Below are positions 22,200 to 35,550 of a DNA stretch of 64,000 nt, in pieces (within the stretch, counting starts at the first letter, position 1; the number at the start of each line of letters is the position of its first letter). Both the position numbers and the translations under genes were made by a program. Source of the DNA: Limnanthes douglasii subsp. nivea (lineage: Eukaryota; Streptophyta; Magnoliopsida; Brassicales; Limnanthaceae). The stretch lies in assembly GCA_036936605.1 (NCBI GenBank), contig JAUPFV010000005.1, positions 1,167,670-1,231,669 of the forward strand. The letters are read 5' to 3'. Below the pieces are notes generated by a model. The model searched no databases and was not told the DNA's origin. It saw only the letters and a program-made list of their open reading frames with translations.

Positions 22200-24132
22200 T
22201 TACGAGCTGAAGTTTAACCATATCGTAAATCATCTTCGGCAAAAACATGTCAATGTTCAATTTCTATATTGAACACATCATCAACTTCATATCTCTTCTC
22301 GGTAGTATCAGTTTCGGTTTCCACCGCCTTCTTCAATGGTTTGTCGTGCTCATTGAAAAACACATCCCTTCGTATTAAAACCATGTAAATTCTATGTTCA
22401 AGGAACCAAAACCTATATCTTTTATCTTATTTCGGATAACCGAGGACCAAATATTTCAGTGCTCGCGGTGAAGTTTATTTTGCTTCACCTGATTGGTTTA
22501 TCTGAAATCAGCTTTTTCAACGCTTTCCCGACATGATTCTGAACTAAGTATAATAGGTTCAAACTATAGTTCAAAATTATAGTATTACCGCCTATAATAG
22601 GTTCTCGTTTTGAAACCCAAAGACCGGAATACATATACTCAAACACGTGATTGGTTTTACGGTTGCTATGCATAAAATTTACTATTTTACTCTTACCCAA
22701 CATACAACTTTCAAAAAATATCAATTTATGAGCAGTAGTACCATCCAAGAATCCATTTTTGCTAATGTTAATAAGGTCATTTTCACTCATATCCCTAGCT
22801 AAAAATGCCACAGCCTGGTAGTACCTTCTCGATACTAGACAATCCCTACTATACAACCCCGGAAATATTTGCGCAATAGCTGGTAAACTCATTGTTTCCA
22901 TATCTCAAGCCATTGGTAGTCTGAAGCTTCTTCAACACTTTCCCGATATGATTATGAACTAATGTCTTCACGTTTTTAAAGGTAGCAAACACTTCATTTT
23001 TTAACTTCAAAAGTATAATGGGTTTAGACTATAATATAAGTATAATAGGTTCAAACTATTGTATCTTTCACCACCTATAATAGGTTGTCGTGTGGAATCC
23101 CAAATATAGGAATGAACATCATTGGTTTTACGGTTGATACGTATAAAACTTACCCTTTTACTCGTACCCAACACGCAACTTTCACAAAATCTCAATTTAT
23201 GAGCAGTGGTACCATCCAACAATCCATTCTTGCTAAGGTCAATAAGGCCCATTTCACTCATATGCACGAGCTAAAAATACCACAACCTGGTAGAATCATT
23301 TTTCATACTACACAGTCCCCTACTATGCAACCCTCAAAAACTAATACATCATTAATCATATAAGCTTTCACAGCAATAAGAGAGTTTTACAAGATATTAT
23401 GTCTATCATCTCCACCCTTATAAGTGTATTATTTCTTATCTAACACCCCAATAGAAATAAAATTACGTTTAACTTCAGATAGATATCTTACATTCTTAAT
23501 ATCCTATAAAAAACTTGAGCCAACATCAAGAAATATCAAGGGTTCGAACCAATTATTATTAGAAATCATATAAAATCCCAAATTTAATATTTATTTATTA
23601 TTGAATCTACGAGAAAAATAAGCCATTAAACCCCACGTCGGAATTTATTAAACCAAATGAAGGAAAATCCTCTAAAATTTACGGAGTAAACTCTACACAT
23701 TGCAACGTCTTCGGTTCGGTATTCAGATAACTGTCTTCCTTTCATTTCTTCTATTTTCTACTGATATGTCATTTATTAGTGCAAACTTAACATATTACTT
23801 TTGAACTAGTCGCAGGCCCTTTAGACTTATACCGAGAATTTTTAATTCCTTACTTTTATGGTTTGTCTTTTCCATTTAGTATGCGCAATTCTAAGTCACC
23901 CTTTGGAATAATCTTCGTTTGAATATTTTTGAAGTTTAATGCGCAATTTACTTTGGCCGTCGTAGGTGAGTATTTTCCATAAAACATGGTATCCACAAAC
24001 TGTCCATTTTGACATATAACTAAGTAGGATGAGTGACTTACCATCTTCCTCCACATTTAAACCCAATTGCATTCCAATCAAGTATGATTTTGTCGTATTA
24101 TTGTAGGTGTCTTTGAATCTCTTTGCTAACAT
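22200..24132 (-). pseudogene. Ty1/copia fragment with duplicated pre-integrase region
   Basis: Minus-strand copia debris in the order gag, pre-integrase, integrase. 24132-23856 encodes GLNVEEDGKSLILLS and, in a shifted frame, a gag-core tail. 23267-23007 encodes DGTTAHKLRFCESCVLGTSK, the GAG-pre-integrase motif, and 22901-22485 repeats it (DGTTAHKLIFFESCMLGKSK). The two copies, with flanks, are offset by about 475 bp, which is a tandem duplication inside the fragment. Further left (22480-22200) integrase C-terminal-like sequence (RDVFFNE-type) can be made out on the minus strand. No LTRs are visible. All frames are broken. Confidence 0.7.
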
Positions 24133-25321
24133 CTACAAAAAACATGTTATCATACGAGACCCAACACTTTTTCAAAATATATTTTTTTCAAATAAATCTT
24201 GATAATGAGACTAGAAACCCCAATATTCTATTTGAGCTCTAAAACGTTATGTCATTATGCTATAAATTGTTTAATTATATATACATATTACTCTTAGTTT
24301 ATTATTTGGATAATAATTAAAACGAAAAATAAAATTATATATATTAAAAAAATATTCAGTTTTTTATCGGTCCGAACCGCTAATTGGTGAGATCAGACAT
24401 CCATTCATTGACGATTCGATACAATTCAATGTCGTTGTCATGTTGTCTCTAATTATTGGGTTATCGGATTGATAAACCCGATAAATGCCTTAGATAGTAT
24501 ATGTTTTTTAGATATTTTTTTTCCATGTAATTCACCTCAAGCAGATTCCGAACCCCGTGAAGAAGTTTCTTCAGATATGTGAAGTAACATTTAATCTCCC
24601 AAACTTAATATGAAAAAACAATAAGCTTTAGAGAGTACCACGACATCAATCCGTGTAGATTTTTTGTCGATAAAAACCACCAACATCTTATATACTAATC
24701 TTCAACGAACTCATATTTTATGGCTTAAAGTTTCGGACCTCGATCTACTTCGACTGTATAGTGGTCCACTCTTGTTGTCCCACAACGAATATTATGCCTC
24801 TATATTATTAAGGATATTAAATAATAGTTTCCAAATATAAAGACGAATATTATGCCTCTATATTATTAAGGATATTAAATAATAGTTTCCAAATATAAAA
24901 TAATTCTTTTTATTTTTTCTATTTCCACGTAGAATGGTATAAAATCAATGGACCGAGTCCTCCTACAAAACCATACACATCATATATATATATAGCTTAG
25001 TTGTATTTGAGTTTGAGTTAGTTGTATTTGAATGGAACATGAAAACTATACCCAGACCATACAAAAAATGCTATTTAGCTTATATATTTGAGTTGGACAT
25101 GGATAAGGATGCCCCTCTATATATATATATATGGATCAAAGTGGAAACAGCAAAGCCATATATTAAATTAGATCATTATAAAATGACTTACTTGCTCCCT
25201 ACTTGACAGAATTGTTTCGAAAGAGCTGAACAGACTCTTACCAGGTCATTATCCTCTTATAAAAGTGCTCTAAGATAGTCAACCATCCATAACCATACAA
25301 GAAGCAAGAAATCTAATAGAC
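24133..25321. other. Intergenic DNA with a 58-bp tandem duplication
   Basis: No coding features. A 58-bp unit (ACGAATATTATGCCTCTATA...) is directly duplicated at about 24785-24842 and 24843-24898. Short TA microsatellites occur near 24985 and 25120. The final 90 bases resemble the upstream block of the F-box gene at 19490. Confidence 0.5.
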
Positions 25322-27193
25322 ATGACAGATTTTAATGCTTTACCTGAAGGTTGTATTAGCAAGATTATCTCTTTCACAACTCCCTTAGATGCCTGCGTAG
25401 TTTCTTTGGTCTCAAAATTATTCAAATCCGCAGCAGATTCCGATGTCACATGGGAGAAGTTTCTCTCACACCCACTGTACTATAGCAGTATCATTCGTTT
25501 GCACATCCCCAACATGTCGAAAAAGGAGCTCTATCTCACTCTTGATCATCCGATCTTGATCGAAGATGGCAAAAAGGTTATGATTCTAATGTTTTTTTTT
25601 TTTTTTTTTACTTTTTCCTGATAATAATTACATTCCATAACAGTAGACTAAAACATATCGATCATTTTGATCTAAAATGTCTTACTTTTCATCTTGTAAA
25701 ATATAAACATCTTCCATTTTGAATCATTTTGTTTTAGAAGGATGTGTTATGTTTTGCGCCTGTATAATATGATGGATATGTAGATCTTTCTTGGATACTC
25801 AAATCTAAAATCGACGCTTCGATCAAGAAATTAATTTTCTCTTAGGGGATTCCGATTATAGTGGACTAACAAATATCTCGAAATCTTAACTTTATAAAAT
25901 GGAATTTATATTTTAAAATGCTAAGTATCTTTTCTTTTGACATTTAATGTTACATAATTCTTTTTACTTGAAGTGTTATGGTTTCTATACTATGATCCAT
26001 AATATAGTTATATCGTTTTCTGATTTAAATCGGACAATAACCAAAGTATCTCATTGGAGAAAAAGACGGAAAACATATATGTCTGTTGGCGGAAAATATA
26101 AAAACAACACTCTCTTTTAAAATAAACAAACAACTTGATGTAGAATAAAAGGAGAAATATTACAAGAACACTCTTACAACTCACACTAGAAGAGAAATAA
26201 TTTTTCTAACACTCAAGAGAGCATTCTTGTCTCTCTTTTCTCTCACTCTAATTTTCTCTCTAACTTTGATTCTTGGTGTGTTTGTGTGATGCTCCAGATG
26301 GTGGGAGAGCTCCACTATTTATAGGAATATAGTGGAGACAAAGATCCACCATCCAAGAGGCTTTTGGATACTAACACACTCAACATCAATACTACACTCA
26401 AAGTTAAGGTGTTTCTTACACTCAATCTAAAAGAGTGTCTTGCACTCAACCTAAAGAACTAAATATTAATTTAAATGTTTCTAGAGTATTCTTTCTAGAT
26501 GGGTCTTATTAAGTGGGTTGGACCCTTTGAGTGGGTTGGGCCCTTTAAGTGGATCAAGTTTATGATCCAACACTGTCATGGTAGGTGCCAGGGACTTGAA
26601 TCTGATGACTTCCGAGTATTGGGATTTGATTTCAGTTCCCAACGCCAGGTATGTCAGTCCATTCTGTTTGATCAAATATGCTTTTGATTTTATGATTGCT
26701 TAAAGTATCAGAGTGTTTATTTACAAACAGGTTTCCCGAAAACGCAAAGCTTAAAGTTGTTAACCGGCTAGAGATACATGGGCTGATTGGTACAAAAGCT
26801 CTTTCCCAACAAACTCTTTATGCAGCCTACTTTGTGTTCAAATTAGAACGACATGCGTATGGATTCAAAAGCCAATTGATAGAGGTGGCATTTGAACCTT
26901 TCGGACAAGGGATCAAGAGATCTGTATGCTTGAATCCAGTAGCAATAATACGAGGGGCGGGTACTGACTATATGGATAATGTCATAGAATATGCTGAAGC
27001 CGAGAACAAAAGAAACAACCCGTATCTGAAGGACCGAGTAGATGGATGGTTGGAGTTAGAACTAGGCGAGTTTTACAACAATGGAGGCGTGGAGATGGAA
27101 CTCATAGTGAGTGTTATGGAGACAAAATACTTGAAACCAAAGCACGCGCTCATTATTCAAGGGATTGAGATTCGACCCAAAGCTACAATGTAG
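25322..27193 (+). pseudogene. F-box/PP2 paralogue disrupted by a solo LTR
   Basis: Paralogue of the 19490 gene with the same three-exon layout. Exon 1 is 25322-25576 (F-box, FNALPEGCISKIISFTTPLD; donor AAG|GTTATG). Exon 2 is 26045-26648, interrupted at 26083 by a solo LTR (26084-26572). Exon 3 is 26731-27193, exactly 463 nt as in the intact paralogue (start FPENAKL, end IIQGIEIRPKA). Without the LTR and one target copy, exon 2 would be 110 nt in the right phase. In addition, the acceptor before exon 2, GCAG in the paralogue, reads CCAA here, so splicing would fail or shift. Exons 1 and 3 remain open, so the damage looks recent. Confidence 0.85.
26084..26572 (-). mobile_element. Solo copia LTR in exon 2 of the F-box paralogue
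   Basis: 489 bp with TGTTGG...CCAACA ends, flanked by ATGTC (26079-26083) and CTGTC (26573-26577), a 5-bp target duplication with one mismatch. Read on the minus strand, its right part (TCTCTTCTAGTGTGAGTTGT, GTTCTTGTAATATTT, TTTTCCGCCAACA) closely matches the end of the LTR of the young copia at 46860-51986. So it belongs to the same or a sister family, though the U3 part differs. A solo LTR results from recombination between the two LTRs of a full element. Confidence 0.88.
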
Positions 27194-27808
27194 CAGTATA
27201 TTTGATGGAGCTTATTTGTGTTTTATATTAAACTCGTTCGGAGCTTGTCTTAAACACAGTTTATGTTATATATATTTGTGTGATAGGTATGAAAATACGA
27301 TGTCGCGGTATACAAACGTGATTTTGTTTAAGTTGAAGATATTTTTGAACTGCACATTGGTCAAACATACATATTACAAGCATGGACTAAAAAATGATTG
27401 TTATTGTGCCCTTGTGCATATAAGTGAAGCGCATAATTCATTCTGGTTTTTGAAAAACTTGGATGAAGTCTTTGTTAAATTTTGGAATTCAGCACTTTAT
27501 TATATGTCTTTGTATAGAATTATAATGGTGTTAATTGTGATTAGCTAAGCTCAAGCGAACTAGAACCTAATAACAACCATCCTCGAGTTATTGACTAAAA
27601 CCGAAAAACATTCTTAAAAATAAGAGCTAACCTGTGACTTCAATCGCCAAACCACTATCCGATAAATTATTACTTATAATGTAATCTTAACACCGTACAA
27701 TTGTTAAAGCTATAGGTTTAAAAAGACTAATAGGTTAAACTTCTATGGATGCGGGGGAAATTAGAAAAAGAAGAAATAATAAAAAAACTTCTAGGATTTC
27801 AAGAAAAC
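27194..27808. other. 3' flank of the F-box paralogue
   Basis: A 127-codon open frame (27165-27548) overlaps the end of exon 3 but has no recognisable domain and is probably chance. Otherwise no features before the copia target site AAAAC at 27804. Confidence 0.4.
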
Positions 27809-28162
27809 TGTTGCGAATGAGTCGAATAGTGCATTGACAGTGTACCGTGTTCGGCGGTACAGTTTTGTGTCATTGACAAGCTGTAGTACAATGGATGATT
27901 TTCCTAAAAGTGTATATGAGCCTATTACGCCCAATGTCTAGTAAGTCTATTAATTCCCTATAAATAGCTTACTAGGACTACACAAAACACAATCTGAAAT
28001 CTGTAACCTTTTCTATTATAGTGAAACTCTTTTCTCTGGCGGCGCTCGTGGACATAGACAATTGTCGAACCACGTTAAATTAATGTGTTCATTTAAGACT
28101 GTCCTTTGCATATGATCTGTTCTTGAGCCATTTTGTGATAATTGCATAGTGATTTAATAACA
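27809..28162 (+). repeat. 5' LTR of the 27.8-kb copia element
   Basis: 354 bp, TG...CA. Contains CCTATAAATAGC, a TATA-like promoter, at about 27958. Confidence 0.88.
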
Positions 28163-28218
28163 AAATTAGTATCAGAGCCACGTGGTGAAATTAGGGCTTT
28201 TACAATTAGGGTTTCACA

Positions 28219-31200
28219 ATGGCGTCTACAGGAACAAAATACATGATTGAAAAATTTGATGGAGGATCCAGCTTTTTTGTTGTAGAAGATTAAACTGAAA
28301 TGTTCATTGGTGTTGCAAGGGTTGTTGAAGGCTGTGGAGAATAAGTTACCAGAAGATATTAAAAAAGAGGAGAAGCAAGATCTTCAAGAAAGGGATTTGT
28401 GCTGGATTAATGAGTGTGAAAGACAATGTGCTTCGCGAGATTAGTGGTGAGAAAACTACTTCTTGCGCATGGAAAAAGCTAGGAGATCTTTACTCAGAGA
28501 AATCAGTTGTAAACCGATTATACTTGAAGAAGAGTTTGTATGATTTCAGATTTAAAGAAAGTATGTCCATAATAGAGCACTTAGATAAATCAAATATAAT
28601 GGACTTGGAGAACATAAATATCAATATTAAGGATGATGATCAAGTTTGTTTGTATTGAGATCGTTACCAGCTCCCTATGAAAACTTTGTAGATACCAATA
28701 TGTATGGTAAGGATAAGTTATCGCTACCAGATGTCAAAGGGGCACTAAAATCAAAAGAGATGAGACAATTACAGCCAGACAATCAAGTTGAAGGGGAATG
28801 CCTTATGACTAGGGGAAAATCTAGAAGCAAAACGAGTTCCTTAAGAAGGAAGAGCTGGAGGTCCAAGTCAAAGGTAAAACACTCAAACTGTTATGAATGC
28901 GGTGAGCAGGGTCATTATAGGAGAGATTATTCGAAATTGAATGGTAAGAAGGGAAATTAAAAGGAAAATGCAGCAAACATTGTTGAAGGTGTGAACGATT
29001 CTGACGATAGTGAAAACAGTGGTAGAGGAGATATATTGTCCGAGAGTTCAGACTTTGGGAAAAACTCTTGGTTACTCGATATTGGCGCTACATATCATGT
29101 GTCAGTTCAAACAGTAGTTCGATATTTACAAGCCAATGTAGGGAACTGTCTACTTAGGGAACAATCATTCGTTGACTGTTTGTGGTATTGATAACGTCAG
29201 AATCACAATGCTTGACGGGGTTGTTAGAATCTTGACATGTTGGCATGTTCCTGTATTAAAGAGAAACCTGATTTCTCTTGGAACTCTACACTCTCGGGGT
29301 TACAAGTACCGTGCAGAAGACAGTGTAATAAAAGTGACAAAAGGCTCAATGGTATGCATGAAAGACAGTTTGCAGAATGGTCTTTACATTCTCCATGAGA
29401 ATGTTATTTTGGGCGATGCTGCAGTAGCATCATCAGGGAGTAATAGCCAAAGTAGACAGGATAAAAATAAGTTATGACATTGGTGTCTTAGTCCCATGAG
29501 TGACAGAGGATTAGCTGTTTTCGGAAAGAGAGATTTGTTGAAAGGATATAAAGCAGAATCATTGGGATTTTGTGAGCATTGTGTGTTTGGTAAACAAACT
29601 AGAGTCAAATTCAGAAAATCGGGTGTAAGAAAGACTAAACGGACATTGGACTACATTCACTCAGATCTTCGGAGTAAAAATATAATTCAATCCAATAGTG
29701 GAGCCAGATACTACATGAGTTTGATTGATGATTATTCAAGGATGGTGTGGGTTTACTTTCTGAAAACGAAAGATGAGGCATATTCAACCTTTGTCAAATG
29801 GAAGACGATAATTGAGAAGCAAACAGGAAGAAAAATCAAACGTCTTAGGCCATATAATGGGTTAGAATATTGCAATCGTGAGTTCAACGAGTTTTGTGAA
29901 GCTGAGGGAATAGTGCGCCATCGCACTTGTTCTAGAACACCACAACAAAATGGAGTCACACAAAGAATGAAAATAACGCTTTGTGACAATGCACAAAGTA
30001 TGCTCTCGCATTCTAGTGTGACAAAGGATTTTTGGGCTGCAGCTATCAGTACAGCGTGTTATTTGGTGAATCGATCTCCATCAACGGCTATTGTATGTAA
30101 AACTCTTTTTGAGATTTGGTCTGAATCGTCGGCTGATTATGAACATTTGAGGGTGTTCAGTTGTCTTGCATATGCTCATGTGAGAGATGGTAAGCTTGAG
30201 CCGAGGGCAACGAGGTGCATATTTCTAGGATATGCTACTGAAGTGAAGCGATACAGGTTATGGTGTACCTCTCAAAAATCTCCAGGTTTTCTCATCAGTA
30301 GGGACGTTATTTTTAATGAGTTTGCTTCGATAAACTGTCAGAAGGAAGTAGGAGAAATTGTCGAATCAGGATCATTTATGAGCAAACAAGTGGAGCTTGA
30401 AGTAGAATCAGTTCCTAGCAGGTCTAATAATTCAAATGGTTCTAAGGTGGATCCAGAATCAGAAGGCGAAGCGTCAGCATCGGATGATACTGAAGATGAT
30501 GCGCCCGAACCAGAACAACAACCTTATAGCATAACGTTAGGCAGAGAAAGAAGAGATATTAGACTTCCAAAAAGGTATGTGAATCTAGTTGCATATGCTT
30601 TGTCAGTTGCAGAAGAAGTTGGGATGCAGGAACCTAGTAGCTACAGAGAAGCTATAGCGAGTTCAGAGGCAGATCGATGGATTTGTGCTATGGGGAAAGA
30701 GATTGAATCTCTTTATAAGAATCAAACATGGAAGCTTGTTGACTTTCCTAAAGGATAGAAGATAGTAGGCAGTACATGGGTGTTCAAGAAAAAGAAAAGT
30801 AATCCAGGGGTTGAGGCATCTCGATTCAAGGCAAGACTGGTCACTAAGGGTTTTACTCAAAGAGAAGGAATCGACTTCAATGAAGCATTTTCTCCAGTGG
30901 TGAATCATAGTTTGATTCAAGTTTTGTTAGCCATAGTAGTTTTGCAAGATTTAGAGCTTGAGAAGTTGGATGTGAAGACTGCGTTTCTACATATTGAATT
31001 GGATGAGTAAATCTACATGAGACAACCAGAGGGATTTATCGAACTTAATATGGAGGAAAAAGTTTGTCTGCTGAAAAAATCATTGTATGGTTTGAAACAG
31101 TCACCTAGGCAATAGTACAAACATTTTGATGCATTCATGGTGTCAAAAGGGTTCACGAGGAGTACATATGATAGTTGTGTGTGTCATCAAAAGATGTTAG

Positions 31201-31260
31201 ATGATTCTTATGTATACTTGTTGTTGTATGTGGATGATATGCTTATTTTTTATGTGAAGA
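28219..31260 (+). pseudogene. Copia gag-pol remains of the 27.8-kb element
   Basis: Gag starts at ATG 28219 but stops within 25 codons. 28410-28658 holds the gag core (AWKKLGDLYSEKSVVNRLYL), and 28646-28960 the zinc knuckle CYECGEQGHYRRDY, whose last Cys is Tyr. The protease motif reads DIGATYH (about 29080) instead of DTGA. Integrase is open over 420 codons (29496-30758), but its catalytic set is damaged: the DNG motif reads PYNG, and the Glu expected after PQQNGV is Gln. RT (30780-31010 and beyond) has KLDVKTAFLH, LYGLKQSP and LYVDDML near 31228, with stops between. It cannot support transposition. Confidence 0.85.
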
Positions 31261-31449
31261 GAGTGTCTACACACGATAATCTATGAGATAAAATAATCAA
31301 GGCAGTATATGTTTGAAAGTTTAGGGAGTGCTTAACTGGATTGGTGTTCGCAGTATAGAGTGAATGCCTTAGGGGAATTTGGTGAGTCAGAAGAACAGAA
31401 GTTTCTTTGTTGATAGTGAAGAAAGGATATTCGCATCAAGGGGAAGATT

Positions 31450-31768
31450 TGTTGCGAATGAGTCAAAGAGTGCCTCGACAGTATTTGACAAGCTGTAATA
31501 CAATGGATGATTTTCCTAAAAGTGTATATGAGCCCATTAGGCCCACTGTAAGTCTATTAATTCTGTATAAATAGACTACTAGGACTACACAAAACACAAT
31601 CTAAAATCTATAACCTTTTCTATCATAGTGAAACTTTTTTCTCTGGCGGCGCCCCTAGACGTAGACAATTGTCGAACCATGTTAAATCCTGTGCTCATTT
31701 AAGTCTGTCATTTGCATATGTTTTGTTCTTGAGCCATTTTGTGATAATTGCATAGTGATTTAATAACA
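31450..31768 (+). repeat. 3' LTR of the 27.8-kb copia element
   Basis: 319 bp, matching 27809-28162 apart from substitutions and a missing block of about 32-35 bp after GCCTCGACAGT. Confidence 0.88.
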
Positions 31769-31929
31769 AAAACATACTACTTTTTTAGATTCAATGTTTA
31801 AATTCTTATTCTCTAAAAAATAACTAGTCATTCAATTAGGGTTTGGAAGTCTTAAATAGGAATCATCCAAAACTCTAATAAAAAATAAGGAAATAAAACA
31901 AATATACCAAAATAAAATCCCATCGAATT

Positions 31930-32290
31930 TGTTAGATTCACCATGAAATGTATCACAAATTCTCAAGCACAAAACAAAATAAAAGATAAAAAAAAAGCAC
32001 GAGATTTAATGTGGATCGACAGATGTCTACGTTCACAGGCACCGCCAGAGAAAATATTTCACTATGATATATATGTTACAGATATTCAAATTTATCTTTT
32101 GTGTAGTCTTAGTAATCGATTTAGAGAGAATAAATACACTTACTAAATAATGGACCTAAGACTCATATAAACAAGACTATAAAGTATAATGCATATTATA
32201 TTTAAGCACGAAGGTACACTGTCAATGATACAAGACTGTACCACCGGACATGGTAGACGGTCAAGACGGTATTCAACTCAATTCTCAACA
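31930..32290 (-). repeat. 3' LTR of the inverted copia copy
   Basis: 361 bp; plus-strand ends TGTTAGATTC and TCTCAACA. Similar to the LTRs at 35551-35924 and 58028-58397. Confidence 0.78.
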
Positions 32291-35200
32291 AATTTTCCCC
32301 TTGAGAACAATATCATTTCTTCACTATCAACAAAGAAACTTCTCTTCTTCTGACTCACCAAATGCCCTAAGGCATTCACTCTATGCTACGAACATCAATA
32401 CAGTTTAGGCACTCCCTCATCTTTTCTCATCGTACTTCATTGGTCATTATATCTATTAGATTATCGTGCGTAGACATTTTATTCATATCAACATTTTTAT
32501 TTGATATGATATCTATGTAGCAAATGGGAACTACCTTAGCATCAAATATGTTGAATCGTTGTAGCATTTTTTTTAAATAGTTTCGTTGAGAAAAGTGTAA
32601 TGATCTAACATTTTTGTTCTTGATAATATCCATACCAAGAGTCTTCTTTGCTCTACCCAGATCCTCAATCTCAAACTCGGCACTAAGCTACTTCTTTATC
32701 TGCCCAATGTGAAACATATTACAAGAAACAAAAAATATACCATCCCCATACAACAACAAGTAAGCATAAGCATCATCTAACATCTATTGATGATATAAAC
32801 AACTATTATATGGACTCTTCGTTTGTACCATTCTTAGGAGACTTTTTCAATCCATAAAGTGACGTTTTCAGCAGACTAACATTTTTCTTCATATTAGGTT
32901 TGATAAATATCTCTGGTTGTCTTATATAGATTAGTTACTCCAATTCACCGTGTAGAAACGCAGTCTTCACATCCAACTACTCAAGTTCTAAATATTGCAA
33001 AACAAACATTGTTAACAAAACTCGAATCGAACAATGTTTCACCACTAGAGAAAATATTTCATTGAAGTCGACTCCATCCTTTTGAGTTAAATCCTTAGTG
33101 ACCAGTCTTGCCTTGGGTTGAGATGCATTAAACCATGTATTACCTTCTTTTTTCTTGAACAACCATTTCTTCCTCCATAACACTAATCTACCGTTCTTCC
33201 TCTAAACTCGCTATAACATCTCTATGTCTACTCGGTTCCTGCATCTTAACTTTTTCTGCAACTGATAGAGTATATGAAACTAGATTTGTATACCTTTCTT
33301 GTAGTCTAAATGCTATGTTATAAAGTTATTGTTCGTGTTGGGCCCATGATTGCCAGTATCATCCAATGTTGTCGCTTCACCTCTGAAGTCTTGATGCACC
33401 TCAAGCTCGGATTATTGGACCTGTTATAAACTGATTCTACTTCAAGCTCCACCTGTTGACTAACATCTGATCCTGATCTGACCATTTCTCCTACTTTTTT
33501 CAAACTGTCTACCATAACAGACTCGTTAAAAGTCATGTCCCTGCTGATGCGAAAACTTGGAGAATTTGGAGAGGTATACCATAACCTATATCTCTTCGCT
33601 CAATAAGTGTACCCTGGAAACATGCATTTTTTTTCCTCGACTCAATTTTTTTCATCCGTCGCATGAGCATATGTAAGACAACCGAACACCCTTAACTGTT
33701 TGTAATCAGCTAACAATCCAGACCAAATCTAAAAAGGAATTTTACAATCAATAGTCATTGATGGAGACTGATTCACCAAGTAACATGTTGTATTGATAGT
33801 TTCAGCCCAAAAATCATTTCCCATACCGGAATATGACAACATGCTTCATGCCTTATCACAAAGATTTTCGTTCATTCTTTTAGCGACCCCATCATACGTC
33901 CCAAGACGCTTGATCTTTATTCTTGACTGTTTCTGAATCATCATCTTCCATTTGACAAATGTTGAATATGCCTCATATTTTGTCTTGAGGAATTAAACCC
34001 ACACCATCCTTGAATAATAATCGATCAAACTCATATAGTATACGGCTCCGCTCTTCGATAGAATTTTGTTTGCAGCCTGAACATCTGAGTGAATGTAATC
34101 CACTTTCACTTTAGTCTTCGTGTAGTCGACTTGCTAAATGTTAATCTAGTTTGTTTACTAAACACGTAGTGTTCACAAAATCTCAATGATTCCGCTTTAT
34201 ACCCTTTTAACAAACTTTCTTTCCCAAAATAGCTAATCCTTTTTCACCCATGTGACCGATACGCCAATGCCACAACTTATTTTAATCATATCTACTTTGG
34301 CTATTACTTCTTGATAATGCTACTGCAACATCGCCCATAACAACATTCATCTGGATCATGTAAATCTTCTTCTGCAAATTGCCTTTCATACACATCATTG
34401 AGCTATTTGTCACTTTCATTACATTATCGTCTCAAATATACTTAACCCCGAGAGTCTAGTGTCCTAAGAGATATAAGGTTTCTCTTTAATCCATAAATAT
34501 GCTAGCACGTCACGATTCCAACAACCCCATAATGAATTTCTGATTCCGACGTTATCGATACCACAAACAAGCAACGAATGATTGTTCTTAATATAGACAG
34601 TTCCCTGAATTGTCTTGTAAGTCTCGAACGATTTCTTGTGATACGTACCACCATTATCGAGTACCCAAGATTTTTTCCTACACTCTGAACTCCGAGACAA
34701 TACATTTCCTTTGTCGGGTTTTTTACTATCGTCAGAATCGTTCACACCATCAGCAAAGTTTGCTTCATTTTCCTTTTTAATTTTCTTTCTTACATTTCAG
34801 CTTCAGACAATCTCTCTTATAATGATCATTCTTACAGTATTCATAAAATTTTGAGTTCTTGACTCTTGATTTGGACCTCGAGTTCTTCTTCTTTAAAGAA
34901 CTTTCCTAGTTTGTAGATCTTACCATAGTCAAAAGACCTTCATCTTCCAAATGATTGTCTGACTGTAACTATCTAAACTCATTTGATTTTAAAATCCCTT
35001 TAACATCTGCTAACGATAGCAATTTTTTACCATACATTATTGGATCAACAAATTTTTCATAGGGAGCTAGTAACAATTTTAAGATAAACAAAGCTGGATC
35101 TTTGTCCTCAATAATGATAACAACGTTCTCCAAGTCCATAATAATTAATTTTAAAGTATATAAGTACTTACTTATGGATTTACCTTATTTTAATATGAAA

Positions 35201-35550
35201 TCGTACAAGCGTTTCTTCAAGTATAACTGGTTCACCACTTCTTACATGCACTGGTACCAATTTTCTCACCACTAATCTGGCAAAGAACGTTATCTTTCAC
35301 ACTCATTAGAATCCATCATAAATATTTCTTGAAGATCTTGTTGCTCATCTTCTTTCATCTCTTCTGGTAACTTATTCTCCATAACCTTACACAACCCAAC
35401 GAGTACCAATGAAGATTTCAACTTAATCATCCACAACAAAAAACTGGATACTCCATCAAATCTTTCAATCTTGTATTTTGTTAATGTAGACGTCATTGTG
35501 AAATCCTAATTGCAAAACCTAATTTCACAACCAAATATTTTATATTAATT

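Larger units (their letters stand above)
27809..31768 (+). mobile_element. Degenerate Ty1/copia element, RNase H missing
   Basis: Complete outline with decayed coding region. 5' LTR 27809-28162 (TGTTGCGAATGAG...AATAACA), 3' LTR 31450-31768, target duplication AAAAC at 27804-27808 and 31769-31773. A primer-site-like TTAGTATCAGAGCC follows the 5' LTR (about 28166) and a purine tract (AAGGGGAAGAT, about 31438-31448) precedes the 3' LTR. The coding region has gag, protease, integrase and RT, but the RNase H portion is absent. The 3' LTR lacks about 35 bp present in the 5' LTR. Confidence 0.9.

Noticed and set aside
27165..27548. 127-codon protein after the F-box paralogue
   Set aside because: Overlaps exon 3 in another frame, no recognisable domain, no counterpart after the intact paralogue.
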